Shown here: one piece after another, positions 24,895-33,725 of the stretch
Numbering within the stretch: position 1 is the first letter of the stretch
How the letters are laid out: each line of letters begins with the position of its first letter
Source: Actinomycetes bacterium
Lineage (GTDB): Bacteria > Actinomycetota > Acidimicrobiia > Acidimicrobiales > Aldehydirespiratoraceae
Length of the DNA: 58,937 bases
Assembly (NCBI GenBank): GCA_024276495.1
Contig: JAJRXC010000053.1
Span: 1 to 58,937 of the forward strand
Direction: 5' to 3'
Translations under genes and position numbers: made by a program
Notes under the pieces: model-generated
The model's input: only the letters and a program-made list of their open reading frames with translations
What the model was told of the DNA's origin: nothing
Databases searched by the model: none

Positions 24895-26184
24895 GTGGCC
24901 GCCCCGACCTTCCGTGCCCCGAAAGGCACCCGCGACATCCTTCCTCCGGAGTCGGCTCGTCGACGCGCCCTCGTCGACCGGTTCGCCGCCGCGGCCGCCC
25001 TGAGTGGCTTCGGCGAGCTCGTGTCGCCGATCTTCGAGGATCTCGGTGTGTTCCAACGCATCGGGGAGGCCACCGACGTCGTCACGAAGGAGATGTTCGA
25101 CTTCTTCGACAAGGGCGACCCGCCGCAGCACCTGGCCCTGCGGCCGGAGCTGACCGCGTCGGTCTGTCGGGCCTTCGCCGAGCATCGCCCGGTGGCACCG
25201 TGGAAGGTCTGGTACGAGGGTCCGCAGTTTCGCTACGAACAGCCCCAGGCGGGCCGCTACCGCCAATTCACCCAGGTCGGCGTGGAGGTGTTGGGGACCG
25301 ACGACCCGCAGGCGGACGTCGATGTGATCGCCCTGGCCGCCCGGTTCTTCGAGTCGATCGGGCTCGGTCGTGTGCACCTGTCGATCAACAGCCTCGGTGA
25401 CGCCACCTGTCGGCCGGCCTATCTCGACGCGTTGACCGCCCACTTCCACGAGCACCACGATCGGCTCTCGGCCCAGTCGCAGGTCACCCTCGAGCGCAAC
25501 CCCCTGCGGGTTCTCGACTCGAAGCGGCCACAAGACCAGGAGATCATCGATGCGGCGCCCGTCATGGTCGACTTCCTCGGCGCCGACACCGGCGCCCACT
25601 TCGACGCGGTGCGGGCCGGGCTCGACTCGCTCGGCATCGGCTACGACATCTCGCCGCGGCTCGTTCGGGGCCTCGACTACTACACCCGCACCACCTTCGA
25701 GTTCGCGGCCGACGCGCTCGAGAGTGCCCAGAACGCGGTCGGTGGCGGAGGCCGCTACGACGGGCTGGTCGAGGACCTCGGCGGGCCTCCCACCCCGGGC
25801 ATCGGATTCGCGCTCGGTGTCGACCGCATCCTTCTCGCCTGCGACGCCGAGGAGGCGTTCGCCCCACCGCGGACCGCCGTCTCCGTGTTCGTCGTCGACG
25901 TCACCGGCGGTGGTCGCGCCCTCGACGTGTGCGAGCGTCTCCGTGGCGTGGGCATCGGCGCCGACCGCAGTTATGGCGGCCGCTCCATGAAGGCGCAGAT
26001 GAAGGTCGCCGACCGCTCGGGCGCCCGGTTCGCGGTGATCATCGGCGAAGACGAGGTGGCCGCGGGCGAAGTGACGCTTCGTGACCTGCGCGGCGACGGC
26101 GGTCAACGCCGGGTCGCGGCCGACGCCCTCGTCGACGAGGTCCGCCCGCCGACCCCTCTGTCAACAATCGACGAAGACACGTAA
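24895..26184 (+). CDS. hisS: histidine--tRNA ligase
   Basis: A 429-residue class II aminoacyl-tRNA synthetase. Near the start it has A-P-K-G-T-R-D-I-L-P-P-E, the motif 2 region Y-E-G-P-Q-F-R-Y-E-Q-P-Q-A-G-R-Y-R-Q-F, the His-specific motifs R-G-L-D-Y-Y-T-R-T-T-F-E and G-G-G-G-R-Y-D-G-L, motif 3 G-I-G-F-A-L-G-V-D-R, and an anticodon-binding domain of about 90 residues at the end. Start is GTG at 24895, fixed by the -10 box. aspS follows after 9 bases. Confidence 0.96.
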   Translation: MAAPTFRAPKGTRDILPPESARRRALVDRFAAAAALSGFGELVSPIFEDLGVFQRIGEATDVVTKEMFDFFDKGDPPQHLALRPELTASVCRAFAEHRPVAPWKVWYEGPQFRYEQPQAGRYRQFTQVGVEVLGTDDPQADVDVIALAARFFESIGLGRVHLSINSLGDATCRPAYLDALTAHFHEHHDRLSAQSQVTLERNPLRVLDSKRPQDQEIIDAAPVMVDFLGADTGAHFDAVRAGLDSLGIGYDISPRLVRGLDYYTRTTFEFAADALESAQNAVGGGGRYDGLVEDLGGPPTPGIGFALGVDRILLACDAEEAFAPPRTAVSVFVVDVTGGGRALDVCERLRGVGIGADRSYGGRSMKAQMKVADRSGARFAVIIGEDEVAAGEVTLRDLRGDGGQRRVAADALVDEVRPPTPLSTIDEDT

Positions 26185-26193
26185 GTAGGAACC

Positions 26194-27951
26194 ATGGATC
26201 TGTCCACTTCCCGACGCACCGACATGTGCGGCGAGCTCACCGCTGCCGACGTCGGCCGTACCGTCTCGGTGTGCGGCTGGGTCGATCGCCGCCGTGAGCA
26301 CGGCGAGCACCTCGCGTTCATCGATCTCCGCGATCACACGGGGATCGTGCAGTGCGTGGTCGACGGGAGCCACGACCTACGGGGCGAATACGTGGCCCGG
26401 CTCACCGGTGCGGTCCGGTTGCGACCGGCCGACACTGCCAACGCTGATCTCGCGACCGGTGCGGTGGAGATCGAGGTGCACGAGATCGAGATCCTCGCGG
26501 AAGCCGAACCGCCGCCGTTCCCGCTCGACGAACGCACCGACGTCGACGAGACGATCCGTTTGCGCCACCGCTACGTCGACCTGCGCAAGGAGCGAATGCA
26601 GCGCAACCTGCGCACCCGGGCGGCCGTCAACAGCGCGTTGCGGCGGGGAATGGAATCACAGGGATTCGTCGAGGTGGAAACACCGATGCTGATCGCATCG
26701 ACCCCCGAAGGCGCCCGCGATTTCGTGGTGCCGTCGCGCAAGGAGCCCGGCAGCTTCTACGCCCTGCCCCAGAGCCCCCAGCTGTTCAAACAGCTGTGCA
26801 TGGTCGGCGGCATCGACCGCTACTACCAGATCGCCCGCTGCCTGCGAGACGAGGACCTGCGGGCCGATCGCCAGTTCGAGTTCATGCAGCTCGACTGTGA
26901 GGCGAGCTTCGTCGGACAAGAGGACGTCTTCGAGTTCGTGTCGCACGCGGTGGCCGAGGCCACCGAGGCGGTCACCGGCACCCGGCCCGTCGACTTCCCC
27001 CGCATCACCTGGCTCGACGCCCAGGAGCGCTACGGATCCGACAAGCCCGACGTGCGCTTCGCCATGGAGCTGGTCGAGTTGACCCCCGTCTTCGACGCCA
27101 CCGAGGCCCGGGTCTTCCAGGCGCCGTGCGTGAAGGGCATCCGGATGGAGGGTGGGGTCGACGCGCTCAGCCGCAATCAGATCGACGGCCTGGTCGACAC
27201 GTGCAAACGATGGGGGGCCAAGGGCCTGGCCTGGATGAAGGTGGTCGACGGCGACGGTGGTCCGGCCCTCGACGCCGGCGTCGCGAAGTTCCTGTCGGCC
27301 GGCGAGTCGAGTGCGGTCATCGCCGCGCTCGATGCGGTCCCGGGCGACATGGTGTTTCTCGTCGCCGACGAACGACCGGTCGTCCGCCACGTCCTCGGCT
27401 TGTTGCGCCTCGAGCTCGGACGACCGCCGGTCAACGAAGGCGGACTCCACTTCTTGTGGGTCGTCGACTTCCCGCTGTTCGAGGCCCTCGGCGACGGCGG
27501 CCGGCCGGTCCCGGCCCACCATCCCTTCACGATGCCCCACCCCGACGACGTCGACCTGCTCGAGCAGGGTGGCGATGCGCTGCTCGAGGTTCGCTCGCAG
27601 GCCTACGACCTCGTCTGCAACGGTTGGGAGCTCGGCTCGGGAAGCATCCGGATCCACCGTCCCGACATCCAGTCCCGCATCTTCGAGTTGCTGGGGATCG
27701 GTGAGGAAGAGGCCAGAGCGAAGTTCGGTTTCCTTCTCGATGCGTTCCGCTTCGGCGCGCCACCCCATGGTGGCTTCGCGTTCGGGACGGATCGGCTGAC
27801 CGCGCTGCTCGTGGGGGAGTCCAACATCCGTGAGGTGATCGCCTTTCCCAAGACCCAGTCGGGCGCGGATCCGCTCACGAACGCGCCCTCACCGATCGAT
27901 GCGGCCCATCTCGAAGAGCTCGGCTTGCGGATTCTCCCACCCGCGACCTGA
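26194..27951 (+). CDS. aspS: aspartate--tRNA ligase (probably non-discriminating)
   Basis: A 585-residue bacterial-type class II synthetase: an N-terminal OB anticodon domain, R-H-R-Y-V-D-L-R-K-E-R-M, Q-S-P-Q-L-F-K-Q, the GAD insertion domain, and motif 3 F-A-F-G-T-D-R-L. The anticodon domain reads R-R-R-E-H-G, with His where E. coli AspRS has Leu. That His is linked to non-discriminating enzymes that also charge tRNA-Asn (established for Pseudomonas; inference here). An AGGA sequence precedes the ATG. It ends against the opposing hypothetical gene in TGAGCTCA. Confidence 0.95.
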   Translation: MDLSTSRRTDMCGELTAADVGRTVSVCGWVDRRREHGEHLAFIDLRDHTGIVQCVVDGSHDLRGEYVARLTGAVRLRPADTANADLATGAVEIEVHEIEILAEAEPPPFPLDERTDVDETIRLRHRYVDLRKERMQRNLRTRAAVNSALRRGMESQGFVEVETPMLIASTPEGARDFVVPSRKEPGSFYALPQSPQLFKQLCMVGGIDRYYQIARCLRDEDLRADRQFEFMQLDCEASFVGQEDVFEFVSHAVAEATEAVTGTRPVDFPRITWLDAQERYGSDKPDVRFAMELVELTPVFDATEARVFQAPCVKGIRMEGGVDALSRNQIDGLVDTCKRWGAKGLAWMKVVDGDGGPALDAGVAKFLSAGESSAVIAALDAVPGDMVFLVADERPVVRHVLGLLRLELGRPPVNEGGLHFLWVVDFPLFEALGDGGRPVPAHHPFTMPHPDDVDLLEQGGDALLEVRSQAYDLVCNGWELGSGSIRIHRPDIQSRIFELLGIGEEEARAKFGFLLDAFRFGAPPHGGFAFGTDRLTALLVGESNIREVIAFPKTQSGADPLTNAPSPIDAAHLEELGLRILPPAT

Positions 27952-27953
27952 GC

Positions 27954-28577
27954 TCAGACCAACGTGAGCTCCACGACGAGCGCCCCCTCGGGCGCGCTCG
28001 GGTGGAGCTCCTTCATCACGATCTCGGAATCGAGCGACGCGCTCGCGAGTCGGGCCCGGACCAGGTCGGCGCCCCGTTCGGCCCGGATGGAGCGTTCGTC
28101 GTCGGGGGAGATCGTGAAACCGATGCGTTCGAGCTCGTCGGCCAACGCCGAGCCCACCGTCGTCGCGGCATGGCCGGTCGTGAAGAACGAGGCTCGGCGG
28201 GGATCGAGAGGTCCCGAACCCATCAACGGAGCCAGATCACAGGGCATCGCGATCCCGGCGAGGGCGTCGGCCAGGGCGCGCGATCGCGGCCGGTCCACGG
28301 CGTCGTCGGTGCGCACCGCGACGTGGGCACCACCGTCGGGGCCCGGCGCCGGTGTCGGTGCCGGCGATGATCGTTCGGTTCGTGGCGAGTCGATGTCGGC
28401 CGGGTCGGCCATCGTCGCGATCGGCTCGCTCGGCGGAGGTGGCGGGAGCTCGATCGGTGGCGGCACTTCGCCGGCCGGTCGGGCCTTCCAGCTCCCTCCT
28501 CCGATGCGACGCCGCAGCAGCACCCCGCACGACACGAGCAGCCACGGCCAGAAGATGTAAGGGAGGATGTCTCTCAC
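27954..28577 (-). CDS. hypothetical membrane-anchored protein
   Basis: A 207-residue protein I do not recognise. One N-terminal membrane segment (about residues 4-20, rich in Trp, Phe and Leu) is followed by a Pro-rich linker and a C-terminal domain of about 120 residues with C-D-L-A-P-L-M-G-S-G-P-L-D-P-R-R-A-S-F and V-G-S-A-L-A-D-E-L-E. The GTG start at 28577 is the first after an upstream region with different composition. It sits between the stop of aspS and the divergent rarA. Confidence 0.6.
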   Translation of the reverse strand: MRDILPYIFWPWLLVSCGVLLRRRIGGGSWKARPAGEVPPPIELPPPPPSEPIATMADPADIDSPRTERSSPAPTPAPGPDGGAHVAVRTDDAVDRPRSRALADALAGIAMPCDLAPLMGSGPLDPRRASFFTTGHAATTVGSALADELERIGFTISPDDERSIRAERGADLVRARLASASLDSEIVMKELHPSAPEGALVVELTLV

Positions 28578-28651
28578 CTGCTTCTTATCGGCAACAGCCC
28601 CCGCCGCCTGAGCGTTGCCCGGTGGCCGCTCACGAACGATCGGCGGCCCGT

Positions 28652-28657
28652 TAGGGT
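28652..28657 (+). promoter_or_regulatory. -10 box for leaderless rarA
   Basis: TAGGGT, 7 nt before the GTG at 28665. Confidence 0.55.
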
Positions 28658-28664
28658 CGGGACC

Positions 28665-29957
28665 GTGAGCGATGATCTCTTCAGCGCCGCAGCGGAGGCC
28701 CGGCTGGCGGGCCGCTCGCCGCTCGCCGCCCGGCTCCGGCCCCGCACCCTCGACGACATGGTCGGCCAACGCCATCTCCTCGCACCGGGGAAGCCGTTGC
28801 GGGCGCTGATCGACGGCGACCGCCTCTCCTCGGTCATCTTCTGGGGACCGCCGGGCACCGGAAAGACGAGCCTGGCCCGGCTGATCGCGTCGACCACCGA
28901 GAAACGCTTCGAGGAGCTGTCGGCGGTCACCGCGACGGTCAAGGACGTGCGGGAGGTGATCGCGAAGGCCCGGCAGCGGCTCGGTGAACGCGGGGAGGGC
29001 ACGATTCTCTTCCTCGACGAGGTCCACCGTTTCAACAAGGCGCAACAAGACACCTTGTTGCCGGCCGTGGAGGAGGGCCTGATCGTCCTGATCGGAGCGA
29101 CGACGGAGAACCCTCACTTCGAGGTCAACCCGCCGTTGATGTCCCGCTCGACGCTTTTTCGGCTCCATGCCCTCGCCGAGGCCGACATCGCTGACCTCAT
29201 CCGCCGCGGTCTGGACATCGAAGGGGCGACCGCCGACGAGGAGGCGATCGTGCACCTCGCGGCTCGCAGCGGAGGAGACGGTCGCCACGCCCTCACCGGG
29301 ATCGAGGTCGCGGTCGCCCTCGCCGCCGAACGCGGCCGACCGCTGCACGTCACCCTCGCCGACGCGGAAGGCGCGGTCGACGCGAAAGCCGTTCGCTACG
29401 GGCGCGACGGCCACTACGACGTCATCTCCGCGTTCATCAAGAGCATCCGGGGCAGCGATGCCGACGCCGGGCTCTACTGGCTCGCCCGGATGTTGGAGGC
29501 GGGGGAGGACGCCCGCTTCATCGCCCGGCGGCTGGTCATCCTCGCGTCCGAGGACATCGGCATGGCCGATCCGCCATCGTTGCTCATCGCCAACGCAGCT
29601 GCCCAGGCCGTCGAGTTCGTCGGTCTGCCCGAGGCCCAGCTCAACCTGGCGCAGGCCGTGGTGCACCTCGCGACGGCGCCGAAATCGAATCGGGTCACCA
29701 CGGCGATCGCCGCGGCTCGTGAGGCCGCCCGGTCGGCGGGGACGGGCGAGGTACCACCCCATCTGCGCGACGCCCACTACAAGGGGGCCGAAGGGCTCGG
29801 CCACGGTGTCGGCTACGACTACCCGCATTCGAACCCCGATGGCCACGCCGACCAGCAGCATCTGCCCGACGAGCTCGTCGATCTCGTGTTCTACGAACCG
29901 TCGTCGCACGGGCACGAGGCCGACCTGGCGAAGCGCTGGCCCGGACACGACACCTGA
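28665..29957 (+). CDS. rarA: replication-associated recombination protein RarA (MgsA family ATPase)
   Basis: A 430-residue AAA+ ATPase related to clamp loaders that acts at stalled replication forks. It has L-R-P-R-T-L-D-D-M-V-G-Q, Walker A G-P-P-G-T-G-K-T, Walker B I-L-F-L-D-E-V-H-R-F-N-K-A-Q-Q-D, sensor 1 G-A-T-T-E-N-P, and the family-specific C-terminal domain with S-E-D-I-G-M-A-D and Y-K-G-A-E. The leaderless GTG start and the family N-terminus agree. Confidence 0.94.
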   Translation: MSDDLFSAAAEARLAGRSPLAARLRPRTLDDMVGQRHLLAPGKPLRALIDGDRLSSVIFWGPPGTGKTSLARLIASTTEKRFEELSAVTATVKDVREVIAKARQRLGERGEGTILFLDEVHRFNKAQQDTLLPAVEEGLIVLIGATTENPHFEVNPPLMSRSTLFRLHALAEADIADLIRRGLDIEGATADEEAIVHLAARSGGDGRHALTGIEVAVALAAERGRPLHVTLADAEGAVDAKAVRYGRDGHYDVISAFIKSIRGSDADAGLYWLARMLEAGEDARFIARRLVILASEDIGMADPPSLLIANAAAQAVEFVGLPEAQLNLAQAVVHLATAPKSNRVTTAIAAAREAARSAGTGEVPPHLRDAHYKGAEGLGHGVGYDYPHSNPDGHADQQHLPDELVDLVFYEPSSHGHEADLAKRWPGHDT

Positions 29958-29999
29958 GCATCCCCCCGGCACCCCGGTGCGGGCGGTTCACTGGAGCCC

Positions 30000-30398
30000 A
30001 TGTCCGCTGCCGACCTCGCCGCCGTGATCGTCACCGTCGTCGCCGTTCTCGTGGCGATGGCGCTCGTCGTCCTCGTCCAGTCGCTCGTTCGGACCCTGCG
30101 GCAGCTGCGGGCCACGGTCGACGATCTACGGGGCGCGACATTGCCGATGGTCCACGATCTCCACTCCACCGTGTCGCGCGCCGGCGACGAGCTCGAACGG
30201 GTCGACGCGGTCCTCGACAAGGCCGAACGCATCTCGACCACCGCCGACGTCGCCTCGCGACTCGCCTACCGGACCGTCGCCCCACCGTTGATCAAGACCG
30301 CGGCCCTGGTCGCCGGTGCCGGACGGGCGACCTGGCGGATGAGGGGCGGTCGACAGCGACGGAGGGCGATCGACGTGGGTGGAGGACGGGTTCGATGA
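30000..30398 (+). CDS. DUF948-like membrane protein
   Basis: A 132-residue protein with one N-terminal membrane segment (residues 6-27), then an amphipathic, probably coiled helix, L-R-Q-L-R-A-T-V-D-D-L-R, like DUF948 proteins that sit before alaS in actinobacteria. Its role is unknown. A GGAG site is 3 nt before the ATG, and TTCACT lies 7 nt before it. Its last codons overlap the next small gene (ATGA). Confidence 0.7.
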   Translation: MSAADLAAVIVTVVAVLVAMALVVLVQSLVRTLRQLRATVDDLRGATLPMVHDLHSTVSRAGDELERVDAVLDKAERISTTADVASRLAYRTVAPPLIKTAALVAGAGRATWRMRGGRQRRRAIDVGGGRVR

Positions 30399-30700
30399 AA
30401 CGGGTGTTCTGGTCGAGTGTGGGCTACGCGGCGGGCATCAGCACGTCGATCTACGTGCAAAAGCGGATACGGCGAACCGTGGAGCGGTACGCGCCCGAAC
30501 AGGTCCGCCACGACGTCGCGGCCAAGGGGCGCCGGGCGGCCGACAAGGCCCGGGATCTCGTGATCGACCTCCGAGTCGCGGCCGCCGAGGGCGTCGACAC
30601 GATGCGGCGCCACGAGCAGGAGCTCCGCGCCGAGTTCGGGCCCGAGAACCGGCCCGATGAGCACCCCCGTCGTCATCGCCCCGCCCGACTCCGCCACTGA
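30395..30700 (+). CDS. small conserved protein upstream of alaS
   Basis: A 101-residue basic protein starting M-K-R-V-F-W-S-S-V-G-Y-A-A-G, with a short weakly hydrophobic N-terminus and a long charged helix. Actinobacterial genomes often have a DUF6167-type protein at this place, between a DUF948-like gene and alaS. The family match is from memory of gene order more than from motifs. It overlaps the previous gene by ATGA. Confidence 0.65.
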   Translation: MKRVFWSSVGYAAGISTSIYVQKRIRRTVERYAPEQVRHDVAAKGRRAADKARDLVIDLRVAAAEGVDTMRRHEQELRAEFGPENRPDEHPRRHRPARLRH

Positions 30701-30721
30701 CCCCGTTCACAGAACGGGGGA

Positions 30722-30727
30722 TAGGGT
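30722..30727 (+). promoter_or_regulatory. -10 box before alaS
   Basis: TAGGGT, 9 nt before the ATG at 30737. Confidence 0.45.
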
Positions 30728-30736
30728 GGGACGTTC

Positions 30737-33301
30737 ATGAAGGCCAATGAGCTTCGTCGCGCGTTCACCGATTTCTTCGTCGAGAAAGCCCACGTCCATC
30801 AGCCTTCCGCGAGCCTGATTCCCCACGATCCGACGCTCCTGTTCACCGTCGCGGGCATGGTGCCGTTCAAGACCTACTTCACCGGTGAGGAAGCCGCGCC
30901 GTTCGCCCGGGCCGTCACCATCCAGAAGTGTGTGCGGGCCGGCGGGAAGCACAACGACCTCGACGAGATCGGTCGCACGAAACGGCACCTCACGTTCTTC
31001 GAGATGATGGGGAACTTCAGCTTCGGCGACTACTTCAAGTCCGAGGCGTGCGCCTGGGCGTGGGAGTTCGTCACCGAGACCCTCGAGCTCGACCCCGAAC
31101 GGCTCTGGGTCACCGTGCACGTCAGCGACGACGAAGCCGAGGCGATCTGGCGCGACGAGGTCGGCGTGCCCGCCGCGCGCATCCAACGTCTCGACGAGGA
31201 CAACTACTGGAAGATGGGCGACCTCGGCCCGTGCGGGCCCTGCTCGGAGATCTTCTGGGACAAAGGACCCGAGTACGGTGTCGACGGTGGCCCCGAACAT
31301 GGCGACGAGGAGCGCTACATCGAGATCTGGAATCTCGTCTTCATGCAGTTCGATCAACACGAGGACGGATCCAAGACTCCTCTTCCCAAGCCGTCGATCG
31401 ACACCGGCATGGGGCTCGAGCGGACCGTGTCGGTGCTCCAGGGAGTCGATTCGGTGTGGGACACCGACGAGCTCGACACCCTCCAACAGGCCGCGGCCGG
31501 TCTCACCGGGCTCGACCCCACGACCGCCGACGCGGACCAGCTCGTGTCGTTGCGCATCCTTGCCGACCACGCTCGGAGCACGGCGATGCTCGTCAGCGAC
31601 GGTGTCTTCCCGTCGAACGAGGCCCGGGGCTATGTGCTGCGGCGAATCCTGCGTCGGGCGGTTCGCCACGCCTACATCCTCGGCGTCGACACCCCGGTCA
31701 TGGGTGGCATGGTCGACGCGGTGGTCGAGGTGATGGGCGACGACTATCCGGACCTCCTTGCCAACCACGACTTCATCCGCGATGTGATCGACCGGGAGGA
31801 ACTGCGCTTTCGCGAGACCCTGCGAACCGGGCAGGCGATCCTCGACGAGGAGCTCGCCTCGTTGGGCGAGGGCGACGTGCTGTCGGGCGACACCGCGTTC
31901 CTCCTCCACGACACCTACGGCTTTCCGCTCGAGGTCACGCAGGAGATCACCGCCGAACGGGGTGTCGACGTCGACGTCGATGCCTTCGCGGTGGCGATGG
32001 CCGATCAGCAGAAACGGGCCAAGGAGGGTCGCAAGGTGGCCGCCGTGGCCGACGCGGCCGGATTGGCCGGCCTGGTCGAGACCCAGGGAGAAACCGTCTT
32101 CACCGGTCGCGCCGAGGTCACGACCCGAGCCCGGGTCCTCCATGTCGACGACGAGGTGATCGTTCTCGACCGCACGCCCTTCTACGCCGAGTCCGGTGGT
32201 CAGGTCGGCGACACCGGCACGATTCGAACCGAGACCGGCGAGGCCCGCATCGGTGACACCCGCAGTGCAGTCCCCGGCCTGACGGTCCACGTCATCGAGT
32301 CGATCTCGGGAACCATCGAGGTCGACCAGGAGGCGACGGCGACGATCGACGACGAGCGGCGGGCGGCGATCCGACGCAACCACACCGCGACCCATCTCCT
32401 CCACTGGGCGCTGCGCACCGTCGTCGGCGACCATGTGAAACAGCAGGGGTCGTGGGTGGGCCCCGACCGGCTGCGTTTCGACTTCAGTCACTACGAGGCG
32501 GTGACGCCCGCCCAGATCGCCGAGGTCGAGGATCTCGTCAACGCCGAGGTGCTGCGCAACCCGGCGTGTCGCCATTTCGAGACGACCATGGACGAGGCGC
32601 AAAAACTCGGCGCGATCGCGTTCTTCGGCGACAAGTACGGCGACATCGTGCGCGTGCTCGAAGCCGGGCCCAACTCGATCGAGCTGTGCGGCGGCACCCA
32701 TGTGCGGGCGCTGGGCGACATCGGCACGATCAAGATCGTCTCCGAGGGGTCGATCGGCAGCAACATCCGCCGCATCGAGGCGGTCACCGGTCTGGCGACC
32801 GTCGAGCTGATGCGCCGGATCGACGAGACGGCAACGGCCGCGGCCCGCGCCCTCAGCGTGCAACCCGACGAGCTCGGCGACGGGATCAACCGGCTTCAGG
32901 CCGAGGCGAAGGCGCTGCGCAGCGAGCTGGTCGCGCTCAAACAGCAACTGGCCGTCGGGCAGGCCCCGGCCCTCGCCGCCCAGGCGATCGACGGCGTCGT
33001 GGTCGCCCGCGTCGACGGACTCGATCGCAACGGTCTGCGCGATCTCGCCGTGTCGGTGCGAGATCACGAGTCGGTCCACGCGGTGGTGCTCGGCGCGGAG
33101 CTCGACGGTGGCGGCGTGGCCCTGGTGGCCGCGGTCACCCCGCAGAGCCCCCACAAGGCCGGCGCGCTCATCGAAGACGCAAAGCAGACGATCGGTGGTG
33201 GCGGCCGGCCGGCCGACGATCTCGCGGTGGCCGGCGGCAAGGACGCGGCGGCCCTCGACGACGCGCTCGACCAGGCCCGCGCCGCGGCCGGGATCTCCTG
33301 A
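30737..33301 (+). CDS. alaS: alanine--tRNA ligase
   Basis: An 854-residue class II synthetase. The aminoacylation domain has F-T-V-A-G-M-V-P-F-K and F-F-E-M-M-G-N-F-S-F-G-D-Y-F, and G-L-E-R. The editing domain has the zinc-binding H-T-A-T-H-L-L and C-G-G-T-H. The C-terminal DHHA1 domain ends in G-G-G-G-R-P. All expected parts are present in order. ruvX starts one base after its stop. Confidence 0.97.
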   Translation: MKANELRRAFTDFFVEKAHVHQPSASLIPHDPTLLFTVAGMVPFKTYFTGEEAAPFARAVTIQKCVRAGGKHNDLDEIGRTKRHLTFFEMMGNFSFGDYFKSEACAWAWEFVTETLELDPERLWVTVHVSDDEAEAIWRDEVGVPAARIQRLDEDNYWKMGDLGPCGPCSEIFWDKGPEYGVDGGPEHGDEERYIEIWNLVFMQFDQHEDGSKTPLPKPSIDTGMGLERTVSVLQGVDSVWDTDELDTLQQAAAGLTGLDPTTADADQLVSLRILADHARSTAMLVSDGVFPSNEARGYVLRRILRRAVRHAYILGVDTPVMGGMVDAVVEVMGDDYPDLLANHDFIRDVIDREELRFRETLRTGQAILDEELASLGEGDVLSGDTAFLLHDTYGFPLEVTQEITAERGVDVDVDAFAVAMADQQKRAKEGRKVAAVADAAGLAGLVETQGETVFTGRAEVTTRARVLHVDDEVIVLDRTPFYAESGGQVGDTGTIRTETGEARIGDTRSAVPGLTVHVIESISGTIEVDQEATATIDDERRAAIRRNHTATHLLHWALRTVVGDHVKQQGSWVGPDRLRFDFSHYEAVTPAQIAEVEDLVNAEVLRNPACRHFETTMDEAQKLGAIAFFGDKYGDIVRVLEAGPNSIELCGGTHVRALGDIGTIKIVSEGSIGSNIRRIEAVTGLATVELMRRIDETATAAARALSVQPDELGDGINRLQAEAKALRSELVALKQQLAVGQAPALAAQAIDGVVVARVDGLDRNGLRDLAVSVRDHESVHAVVLGAELDGGGVALVAAVTPQSPHKAGALIEDAKQTIGGGGRPADDLAVAGGKDAAALDDALDQARAAAGIS

Positions 33302-33302
33302 C

Positions 33303-33725
33303 ATGCGAGCCCTCGGGCTCGATCTCGGCACCAAACGGGTCGGCGTGGCGATCAGCAACTCCGAGGGGACCCTGGCGACGCCGATCGAGGTCGTGGCCCG
33401 CTGCGGCGACCGGCCTCGTGAGCACCGCGAGATCGACGCGCTCGTCGAGGAATGGGAGGCCGAGATCGTGGTGGTCGGCCTGCCCTACAACCTCGACGGT
33501 TCCATCGGCCCGATGGCCAAGAAGTGCCTGTCGGAAACAAAGGTGCTGGGTGACGTCCTGGAGGTGCCCGTCGTTCCCTACGATGAACGGCTGACGACCG
33601 TCAGCGCGGAGCGATCCCTCATGGAGCAACAGATGAAGGCAGATGCCCGCCGACGTGTGGTCGACAAGGTCGCCGCCGCCGTGATGCTGCAGGCGTGGCT
33701 CGATGCGGGGATGCCGCATGGCTGA
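33303..33725 (+). CDS. ruvX: RuvX/YqgF family RNase H-fold nuclease
   Basis: A 140-residue protein starting M-R-A-L-G-L-D-L-G-T-K-R-V-G-V-A-I, with V-V-V-G-L-P-Y-N-L-D-G-S and Y-D-E-R-L-T-T-V, then D-K-V-A-A-A-V-M-L-Q-A-W-L. These match YqgF, which trims the 5' end of pre-16S rRNA. The position between alaS and mltG is usual. It overlaps mltG by 8 bases. Confidence 0.93.
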   Translation: MRALGLDLGTKRVGVAISNSEGTLATPIEVVARCGDRPREHREIDALVEEWEAEIVVVGLPYNLDGSIGPMAKKCLSETKVLGDVLEVPVVPYDERLTTVSAERSLMEQQMKADARRRVVDKVAAAVMLQAWLDAGMPHG

